A model generated the notes under the pieces. The model made no database searches and was not told the origin of the DNA. It saw nothing but the letters and a program-made list of their open reading frames with translations. A program made the position numbers and the translations under genes. This document shows, piece after piece, positions 54,201-62,533 of a stretch of DNA of 64,000 bases. The stretch comes from Closterium sp. Naga37s-1 (Eukaryota; Streptophyta; Zygnematophyceae; Desmidiales; Closteriaceae): the NCBI GenBank assembly GCA_947471745.1, contig CANJKZ010000172.1, forward strand, positions 506,001 through 570,000, written 5' to 3'. Position 1 is the stretch's first letter. Each line of letters begins with the position of its first letter.

Positions 54201-56808
54201 CCCATATCCCAACCCCCACCGCCCCAACCCCAACCCCCCACACAAGCATAGACACGGACACACGCGCCCTGTCCTATTCCCGTTTCCTATCATTCAGCTG
54301 CTCGACGTCGCGCCCTGTTCTGTAGCCGCCTCACAAACACACTCCTACCCCTCACCTCCCCCTTCCTTCCACTTCCCACTGGCTCACCTCTTAAACCTCT
54401 CCTCCTCCCTCCCTCTCCCTCCCTCTTACCCCCCTCCCCTCTCTCCATAAGTATCTCTCTCCCACCCTCTCTCCATTTCCCTCCTCCTCTCCTCCCTCCC
54501 ATCCTCTCCCATAAGATCCTGCGCAAGATCAAGATACTGCAGAACCTCATGGGCGGGCGCAACATCATTTAGCTGCTCGACGTTGTGCAGGGCGCAACCC
54601 GTCTGTTCTATAACCGCCTCACAAACACAATCCCACCCGTCTCCTTCCCCCCCTCCCCCCTTCCACTACCCACTGGCTTCCCCCGTCATTCCCCGCCTCC
54701 TCCGCCCCCCCCCCCCCCGCCCCTCTCCCTCTCTCTGTACTTTCCTCTCCCTCCCTCCCTCTCCCTCTCCCTCTCTCTCCCTTCCTTCCCTTTTCCCCTT
54801 TCCCCATCCCCCGTCAGATTCTCCGCGAGATCAATATACTTCCGAACCTGATGGGCGGGCGCAACATCATTCAGCTGCTCGACGTGGTGCAGGATGCACA
54901 GTCAGGCATGCCCTCGCTGGTGTTTGAGTCTAGCGCCACTACGTGATGGTGCTGGTCCTTCGCACCCTCTTCCAGAGCCGCCTCACAAGCAAATTCCCAC
55001 CCGCCTCCCCCGGCCCCCTCCCCTCCCCTCCACTGCCCACCGTCTTTCCCTCTCTCCCATCCCCTTCCTCCTACCTTTTTCCTCTCTCTCCCTCCCTGTC
55101 ATGTCGCTCTCTGCCCCACCAGATTCTCCGCGAGATCAAGATACTGCAGAACTTGATGGGTGGGCGCAACATCATCCAGCTGCTGGACGTGGTGCAGGGC
55201 GCGCAGTCGGGCACGCCTCACAAACACAATTCCATCCGTCGCCTCCCCCGGCCTTCCACTAACCACTGTCTCCCCCCTCCACCCCCCGCCTCCTCCCTCC
55301 CTCCCCCTCCCCCTCCCCCCTACCCCCCGCCCCTCTCCCCCGTTCCCCCCTTTCCTCCCCGTTCCCAACCCATCAGATTCTGCGCGAGATCAAGATTCTG
55401 CAGAACTTGATGGGCGGGCGCAACATCATTCAGCTGCTGGACGTGGTGCAGGACGCGCAGTCGGGCACGCCGTCGCTGGTGTTTGAGTTTGTGAACAACC
55501 ACGACTTCAAGCACCTCTACCCTGCGCTCTCCGACCTGGACATTCGTTTTTACCTCTACGAGCTGCTGCAGGTATGAATGGCTTGAATGGGGAGCAGTGT
55601 GCCTGCTGGGGAGGTGTTGGAGTGTGTGCGTGTGCATGTGTGTGTGTCGGGTCAGGCATACGTTTCTGCCTCTACGAGCTGCTGCAGGTGCGAATAGCTG
55701 TGTGCCTGCTGGCAACGTCTGAAAGGATGCCTAGTCGCATAGGCGAAAGCACAGCACACACTTCACTCCATCCCCATCTTCCTTTCTCCCCGTCTCCATC
55801 CTCATCTCTCCTTCTTCCATCTCCCCATCCCCTCCTCCCTCCCTCCAGGCGCTGGACTATGCGCACTTGCAGGACATCATGCATCGCAACGTGAAGCCCT
55901 TGCCTCACGCTGCCGTCATTTCCTTATGTTCCCATCCCGTCCCCTCCCGTCCCGTCCCATCCCCTCCCCTTTCCCCGCCCTTCCCACCCCCCTCCCCCAA
56001 CCCTTCCAGGCACTCGACTTTGCGCATTCACAGGGCATCATGCACCGGGACGTGAAGCCGCACAACGTGATGATCGACCACCAGCGCCGCCAGCTGCGCC
56101 TCATAGACTGGGGCCTCGCGGAGTTCTACCACCCGGGCATGGCCTACAACGTGCGCGTCGCCTCTAGGTGGGTGGTTGAGAGTGCGTGGGAGTGCACGTG
56201 TGTGTGGGACAAGGCAGGCAGCGCCAGCTGCGCCTCATAGACTGGGGCCTCGCGGAGTTCTACCACCCGGGCATGGCCTACAACGTGCGCGTCGCCTCTA
56301 GGTGAGTTGTTCAGGGTGCACAGGGGACGTACGGTGCGGGATGCAGGGGAGTTCGCGGCACAGCAGCATGGGTAGGGTGTGTGAATGGGTAGAGGCAATG
56401 AGTCGGGGCAAGGCCAGCTGCAGTTCATAGACTGGGGGCTGGCGGAGTCTCCCTCTACCATCCGGGCATGGCCTACAACGTGCGCGTCGCCTCTAGGTGC
56501 GTGCGCGTGGTTGGGTGGTTAAGAGTGTGTGAGAGTGTGCGTGTGTGTGGGACAAGACAGGCAGCGCCAGCTGCGCCTCATAGACTGGGGGCTTGCACAC
56601 GTTGTAGGCCATGCCCGGGTGCGCGTCGCCTCCCGGTGCGTGTTGTGCGCGTGTGGGGGTGTGGGATTGTGAGGCAGGGAGGTTGTAGTACGGTGCGCTC
56701 TAGAGTTGCCTGCGGTGCAGGGGAGTTGGCTGGGGTGCTAAAGGGTGTCCGCAGCACAGCATCATTGGCCAGGGTGTCTAGGCGGGTAGAAGCATGAACT
56801 TGGGCTGC

Positions 56809-56884
<76 letters not shown>

Positions 56885-59263
56885 AATCGAGGAGAGCCGG
56901 GACTATGGCACTATAACGAAAACAATAACAATTCTAAAAGGCTTCATCATTGAGGGGCCCGAGCTGCTGGTGAACATTGAGGCTACGGCTACCCGCTGGC
57001 CTTCCCCTCCTCAATGTGCTGTGCAGCCCTCCCCTCTCTTGCTTCCTCGCCCTTTCCCACTCCCCCGTTCCCCCTCTCGTCCCATCTCCTCTCCTTTCCC
57101 CCCAGGTACTTCAAGGGGCCAGAGCTGCTGGTGAACATAGAGGACTATGACTACTCGCTGGACATGTGGAGCCTGGGGTGCATGGTCGCAGGCATGGTGA
57201 GCCTGGGGGGTAGGCATGGTGAGCCTGGGGGGTAGGCATGGTGAGCCTGGGGGGTGCGGAGGGGATGGTGGTGAGAGCATGGAGGATGGGGTGTGTGGTG
57301 GTGAGAGCATATTGAGCATGGGATGCATGTAAGCAGTGAACATAGAGGAACGCTTCTTGCGTTCACACATTTTCCCCTCTCACCCCCTGCCTTGCTCGCA
57401 TCCCACTCTCATTCTCCCTCTCCTCCTCGTATCATCCTTTCTTCCATCCCTTCCCCCATCCCTTCTCAACACTCTCCTGCCCGCCCTCCCACTCTCCCCC
57501 TCACCTCTCCCCCTCACCTCTCCCACTCCCCTCTCCCACTCCCCTCTCCCACTCCCCTCTCCCACTCCCCTCTCCCACACCTCGCCCCTCTCTCCCGCAT
57601 GGCAGATCTTCCGCAGGGAGCCCTTCTTCTTTGGCGCGGACAACAACGACCAGCTCGTCAAGATTGCTCAGGTGAGGTGATTCATCATCATCATAACAAT
57701 GTGCACGCCTCATCACCTTGCCATGTCGCGAAGGCAAGGGGACGGGATGGGAGGGGATGGGAGGGGATGGGAGGGGATGGGATGGGAGGGGGAGGAGGGG
57801 GAGTGGATGGACGGTGCGGGGTGTGAGGGATGGCAAGAAGGCATGACCAGGTTTCTGGTGACCCTTAACCCTACAGAAGCTGGGGAACATGCAGCAGGGC
57901 GTGCATGCAGCAGTACCAGCACCTCTCTTCCTCACACTCACTTCCCCTCCTTACTCTTTTCCCCAATCCAATTCCCCCCATCCGCCTCCCCTTCCAATTC
58001 CTCCCAACCAGGTCCTAGGCACATCGGACCTGTACCAGTACCTCACACGCTACTCTTCCGTGAACGGTGCACCTAGACTCGCAGCACTCGCAGCTGCAGT
58101 CCCTCTCCACCCCTTCACACCCACACTTCCGCCCCCCCTGTCCTCCCCTCCATCCAGGTCCTAGGCACATCGGACCTGTACCAGTACCTCACACGCTACT
58201 CCGTACGGCTGGACTCGCAGCTGCAGTCCGCTGTGGGCAGGCATCGCCGCAAGCCATGGTCGCGCTTTATCACGGCGGAGAACCAGCACCTCGTGTCACC
58301 CGAGGTAAATGCCCTCACTCACACTCACACTCTCACCTCCCTCGAAATCGTCCCTCGTATCTCCCTCATGGTCAATGACCCCCCTTACTTCGCCTCACAG
58401 CCTTGCCATCCCACCCATCGATATCCCAGCTGCCCGTTCTCCTCCTCTCTCCTCTCGCTGCCTCCTTCCCCCTCCCCCCCTCCCTCCCTCCTCTCCCCCT
58501 CTTGCCGCCTTTCCCTGTTCTCAACCCCCCCATTGCCCCTCGCGCCCTGTCACTCACCGTCCCCTCTAAGCCATTGACTTTCTTGACCGCCTGCCGCGCT
58601 ACAACCACCAGGAAAGTTTTGAGTCGACTTAACCCCCATCGCCCTCCTTCCCCCCCCTCTCCCCCTCCTCCCCCCACCAGGCCATTGACTTTCTTGACCG
58701 CCTGCTGCGCTACGACCACCAGGAGAGGCTCACAGCCAAGCAAGCCATGGTCAGTGCCACGCCGGGTGTCTTGCTGGGTGGCTTTTTTTGAGGCGCCTGA
58801 CAAAAAAAAAAAAAAAGGCGCATAAAAAAACAATATCTGATGCGCCTCAAAATACAAATATTGATGCGCCTCAAAAAGCAAGCCATGGTCAGTGCCACAC
58901 CGCGTGTCTTGCTGGGTGGCTTTCTGCTGGGGTTATGGTGGGGTATGGGGCTATGGTGTTATGGTGGGGCATGGTGGGGGCATGGTGTGGCACAGTGGAA
59001 ATGGTGTTGGGTATGGGTTCTAGCATGTGATAATATTGTGTGTCGAGTTAGCCTATTTTCCCCATTCCATCCCATCCCATCCCATCCCAACACAACCCAA
59101 CCCAACCCAACCCAACCCAACCCAACCCAACCCAACCCAACCCAACCCAACCCAACCCATCCCATCCCATCCCATCCTGCCTCTCCCCACCCCTCAGGAC
59201 CACCCCTACTTCGACCTACTAAGGAACCCCTCTGCTAGACCAACACCGCCCCGCACTGGCTGA
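51245..59263 (+). CDS. Protein kinase CK2 catalytic subunit alpha, 9 exons
   Basis: Ser/Thr kinase that phosphorylates acidic sites, usually as an alpha2-beta2 holoenzyme. Exons 51245..52668, 53540..53669, 55377..55571, 56010..56167, 57106..57196, 57606..57671, 58158..58304, 58681..58749, 59198..59263; all junctions are GT-AG and in phase, giving 781 residues. Features in order: [12 protein letters not shown]; glycine loop [11 protein letters not shown]; lysine in [13 protein letters not shown] with the basic cluster typical of CK2; [31 protein letters not shown] catalytic loop; DWG (CK2 has DWG for DFG); [35 protein letters not shown]-terminal [12 protein letters not shown]. The core is complete. 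The N-terminus is a 450-residue Ser/Pro then Gln-rich extension; plant organellar CK2 alpha forms also have extensions, but this one is unusually long. The start is uncertain (next in-frame ATG about 51,938). Confidence 0.93.
51840..52500 (+). repeat. CAG-rich tract in CK2 alpha exon 1
   Basis: Irregular CAG/CAA runs encode well over 100 Gln with scattered Arg, Leu, Glu and Ala (for example [18 protein letters not shown]). The pattern suggests long helical or coiled-coil segments. Confidence 0.85.
52747..52955 (+). repeat. Two copies of CK2 exon 1 end in intron 1
   Basis: The last 75 bases of exon 1 (from GTGTACAGCCACGTGAACGT to the donor) recur at 52,747-52,821, complete with a GTGAGT donor, and partly at 52,904-52,955. 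The real exon end is the first member (52,594-52,668). Between them are TGTGG-type repeats. Confidence 0.9.
53379..53430 (+). repeat. Copy of CK2 exon 2 start in intron 1
   Basis: Acceptor CCCCCCCACAG followed by CGACCAGGCGGACTACGAGC and on to GGGAAGT, identical to the real exon 2 start at 53540 for nearly 50 bases, then diverging. The real exon is the downstream copy. Confidence 0.92.
53757..53812 (+). repeat. Copy of CK2 exon 2 end in intron 2, beside a palindrome
   Basis: GCGCTGCATCGTCAAAGTGC onward to CCCGTGCGCCG repeats the end of exon 2 but lacks the donor. It starts directly after the inverted repeat GTTTTGAGATGCGTCTCAAAAC (53,757-53,777; quoted in part: TTTTGAGA..TCTCAAAA). Confidence 0.85.
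54297..55235 (+). repeat. Copies of CK2 exon 3 start in intron 2
   Basis: Three long copies start at about 54,516, 54,818 and 55,123, each after a pyrimidine tract and AG, reading ATTCTCCGCGAGATCAAGAT-like sequence through GGGCGGGCGCAACATCAT and on to GTGGTGCAG. A fourth remnant (CAGCTGCTCGACGTCG) is at 54,297. The first has an in-frame TAG, the second has point changes. The real exon 3 is the fifth and last, at 55377. Confidence 0.93.
55660..55901 (+). repeat. Copies of CK2 exon 3 end and exon 4 start in intron 3
   Basis: 55,660-55,687 repeats the last 28 bases of exon 3 (CTCTACGAGCTGCTGCAG plus a GT donor). 55,849-55,901 repeats the start of exon 4 after CCTCCAG (GCGCTGGACTATGCGCACTT), changed so that HRDVKPHN reads HRNVKPL. 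Confidence 0.9.
56221..56636 (+). repeat. Three copies of CK2 exon 4 end in intron 4
   Basis: 56,221-56,301 is a near-perfect copy of the last 80 bases of exon 4 with a GTGAGT donor; 56,413-56,496 is a diverged copy; 56,567-56,636 is a third, in which the segment CACACGTTGTAGGCCATGCC is inverted relative to the exon. The real exon end is at 56167. Confidence 0.92.
56820..56990 (+). repeat. Triplet run and copy of CK2 exon 5 start in intron 4
   Basis: CTG then ATG/GAT triplets run for about 85 bases (56,804-56,885). At 56,955-56,990 GGGGCCCGAGCTGCTGGTGA and ACATTGAGG repeat the start of exon 5 without its acceptor. Confidence 0.85.
57186..57260 (+). repeat. Donor-spanning microrepeats at CK2 exon 5
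   Basis: GGCATGGTGAGCCTGGGGGG, which includes the last codons of exon 5 and its GT donor, occurs three times in tandem. The first is the real donor (57197). Confidence 0.9.
58012..58110 (+). repeat. Copy of CK2 exon 7 start in intron 6
   Basis: AG acceptor then GTCCTAGGCACATCGGACCT onward through CACACGCTACTC, identical to exon 7 (58158) for about 48 bases, then a related but shifted stretch (CTCGCAGCACTCGCAGCTGC). Confidence 0.92.
58568..58930 (+). repeat. Copies of CK2 exon 8 start and end
   Basis: 58,568-58,622 repeats the exon 8 start (GCCATTGACTTTCTTGACCG) in intron 7. 58,878-58,930 repeats the exon 8 end with donor and intron (AAGCAAGCCATGGTCAGTGC) in intron 8. Between the exon and the second copy are three GCGCCTCAAAA motifs. 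Confidence 0.9.
58782..58878. repeat. GAGGCGCCTCAAAA palindromic motifs in CK2 intron 8
   Basis: TTTTGAGGCGCCTGA at 58,785-58,799, then GATGCGCCTCAAAATAC at 58,839 and GATGCGCCTCAAAAAG at 58,863. The last abuts the copy of the exon 8 end. The same palindrome occurs at 63521. Confidence 0.8.
59075..59175 (+). repeat. Pentanucleotide repeats in CK2 intron 8
   Basis: CCCAT and CCCAA units in tandem (the CCCAA block holds more than a dozen copies). They act as the pyrimidine-rich stretch before exon 9. Not telomeric, since the plant-type repeat is CCCTAAA. Confidence 0.9.
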
Positions 59264-60033
59264 CTCAGAGGCATTGGCGGACAAGGAGAGAAGGCTGGGT
59301 GGACCAGGAATGGGGAGGGATATGGGAAGAGGGCGGAGTAGGGGTATGAGGGTTGAGAGGGAAAGCGGGGGATGAGTGGGGGTGGTGTGGGGTGGAGGGA
59401 GAGGTGGGGGCAGAAGGGTGGGAGAAAACGTTTGGATTGGAGGGGAAGTTTCCAGTGAGCGGGAGGGAACGAGGGGAAAGTTGAGGAGAGGGCGGGGGTG
59501 GAGCTGTGGTTTTCGTCGAGCCTCTGCGTGCAAGTGCTGCAATGTGCCGTGCGATGCTGCTGTTCTGTGCAGTGCAGTGTGGTGGTGTGCTGTGCTGTGC
59601 CTGTTGTTTTGACCTGCTCTGATTTCTTTTTTTTCAGCCGTGTTCGCTGCTGTTGTGTCGAGCGCCGAGACTAGACAGGGACATAAAAGAGACACCCAGC
59701 TACAAGGAAGGGTTGTAAAGTGGGATCCTGGTATGCGTGGCAGGCAGGCATGTGGCAGGCAGGCAGGCATGGATGGATGGAAGCTTGACTAGGGCTTGAA
59801 GGTCGTGACAAGACAAGACATGACAGCAAGGGATGGGTACCATCTGCCTACCCATCTGCCTACCCATCTGCCTACCCATCTGCCTACCCATCTGCCTAAC
59901 CGCCTTGCCGCCCAACAGCCCGCCTACCTGCCTACCTGCCTTGCCCACCTCCCTATCCACCTCCCTATCCACCTCCCTACCTACCTTTCTACCTGCAGCA
60001 GCCTGTGCTTTTAGCCTACATCTTGCTTCTGGT

Positions 60034-60092
<59 letters not shown>

Positions 60093-60828
60093 ACCATATC
60101 AATTTGTTGAGGCGCGTGAATTATGCGGGGTAGTTGCCCGCTCGCTCGCTCCCCTTTCGGGAGTTTTGTTGGCGAACCATAGGCTCGACTCGAATAGACG
60201 GCATAGACCACGTCGTTGGGATGCATGCAGGCTTATCTACAAGCATGAAGGCTGTGGTACCTGGTTCCTTTCACGCTTGAAAGACCGTTTCTCAACGCGT
60301 GAAGTATAGGCGATCGTGTTGAACTGTGTTGTGTGTAGGTAAGTGAGTTGCTTTGGGGCCGTACATTTGTTTGCCCTTGATGGATCTTGTTACAGTACTG
60401 TGTTTGCTGCTGCGTTGGCTGCTCGGCATGCTTGTGCGTTGAAGTGGATGGACACACGGGATCTGCTGCTGTTTTCAGCCAGAGTTACAGCTGAGATGCC
60501 AATTGGCTAGTTTTGCCTTATTTCTACACTGCAGCACATGGTCTGTTTTTCTGGCACTTGCTCTCATGTCATGTGCCAAACCATGGTACCTACTTTTATT
60601 TTGTGGGCTATATACACTAAAGAAAGAATGGTGGAGGCTATACACTGTCAACAAGAGAAAAAATAGAATGTACATTATGGCCGGATGTGAATCACATTAC
60701 GATAAATGAATAGGTGGACCTGGACCTGGACCTGTTTACACTATATTACCAAATAGTAAATGTACATTACTGTATGGCATGCATTCTGTCCACATGTTAT
60801 ACAACAGGACAAGAGAACCACTACCTTT
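59264..60828. other. Intergenic between convergent CK2 alpha and GT61 genes
   Basis: Should contain both 3' untranslated regions. Holds a 12-bp repeat (CTGCCTACCCAT, about six copies, 59,844-59,905), GGCAGGCA repeats and the long G run at 60034. 60,480-60,800 is AT-richer. No gene seen. Confidence 0.6.
60034..60091 (+). repeat. Homopolymer of about 58 G
   Basis: An uninterrupted G run; the length may be imprecise because such runs are hard to sequence. Strong quadruplex potential. Confidence 0.8.
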
Positions 60829-62500
60829 CTAGCCTGGTTCATCCTTCCAGCCAGAAGCTATTGTCTCTACTAACCCCATAACCTCCCCTAAATCCGCCTT
60901 TACAGTGCCTTTCTTATTCCCTTCTCCCAGCATCAGATAGTAATTGACATCGCAGGCTTCGGCCAAATGGTGGTAGCACGTGTTATGGTAATCCCGAGGG
61001 CGAATCTCGAGCACGGAGGCATTGGAGGGCATGAAGATGGTGTGGGAGAGACCAGCCCCATGCACCGCCACCACCAGCCGTGCCCTCCGGAACAGCGCTC
61101 GGGCTGGATGGGGGATGGGGAGGAGGAAGCGAGAGCGAGAGTTAGAAAGAGAGAAGCCCGCCCCGTGCACCGCCACCACCAGCCGTGCCCTCCGGAACAG
61201 CGCTCGGGCTGGATGGGGCACAGGAAGAGAAAATAAAAGAGAGAATGCGAGAGTGAGAAAGAGGCCCGTCCCATGCACGCCACCACCAACCGCGCCCTCC
61301 GGTACAGTGCGCGCGCTGACAGCATGGGGCACGGGGACGGGTAGGGGGAGGGGAGGAAGTGGAAAGAGGAAGGGAGATGGGGGGAGATGAGTGAGAGCGT
61401 CGGAACAGGGCTTGGGCTGATGCCGGCATGGGGAGGGAAAAGAGGGGGAAACTGGAGTGGGGGAAAAGAGAGAGGGAATTAAAGAGGGGGAGGGGGAGCA
61501 CAAGTGTGACTATGCAGCCCTCCCGCCTTGCGACCCACACTCACCCACCAACCCACTCCCACCTTGCAACCCACGCCCACCTTGCAACCCACGCCCACCC
61601 TGCAGGATGGGCAGCGACGTGCCGTAGACCACCAGGCGGTCGCCAAAGACGTGCCTCATGCTGCCCTCCAGCTCGCCCTCTCTCTCCATCACCCTCTCCT
61701 TGCCCGGCCGCCGCACCAGCAGCACCACCCAGTCGGCGGGCAGCAAAGCCATTTGGTCATCCGTGAGGGGGGTGAGGTTTCGCTGCGTCCAGTTGCGGTG
61801 GAAGATGGGAAGGCCCTGCGGGTGCAGCAGGTGCTGCCTGCGCAGGCTGTGCCATAGGCCCCGAGCTGGCACCCCGCAGTACTGCCGAGATGGCTGGGTG
61901 GCGTAATGGAGAGTGGAAGGGGGTGGAGGGAGGGAGAGAGATAGGGAGTAGAGTGGTGTGAGGTAGAGTTGAAGGGAGTGGAGAGGGGTGGAAGGAGGGA
62001 GGGATTATGAGGGTGAGTGAGAGAGAGGAAGAGAGAAGAATGTAACGATCGGTACTGCCGAGAAGGCAGGGAGGGGGGTGTGGGGGTGAGTAGCGGGGTG
62101 CTTTGAGAACCCTTCACCTCTTACATCGACGGCCTCTCACCTCCACGAGTGTGCGCACAGACACGAGGTGCCCATCAAGAGGCACTTTGAGACCCACGTC
62201 GTCCCTGGCTGCTCTTTGGAACATCGCCCCTAGCAATGCTCAAGAGCATAAAACCCTGCCCCTCTTCTCTCTCTCTCTCTCCCTCTCTCACCTCCACGAG
62301 TGTGCGCACAAACACGAGGTGGCCATCAGGCGGCATTATAAGGTCCACGTTGTCCCTGGCTATGCCCACTAGCGGCGCCATCAGATCGTCCCACACCTGC
62401 ACCTGTTAGCGCACACACCCACATACACATGCGCATGCACGCACGCACACACACACACATGCGCACATCACATAAATATCTACGATGTTGAAATTATGCA

Positions 62501-62533
<33 letters not shown>

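Noticed and set aside
58012..58110. An additional CK2 coding exon
   Set aside because: It repeats exon 7's start and then loses the conserved frame; using both would duplicate the segment and break the kinase.
59085..59160. Telomere-like repeat
   Set aside because: The unit is CCCAA/CCCAT, not the plant-type CCCTAAA, and it lies within a CK2 intron.
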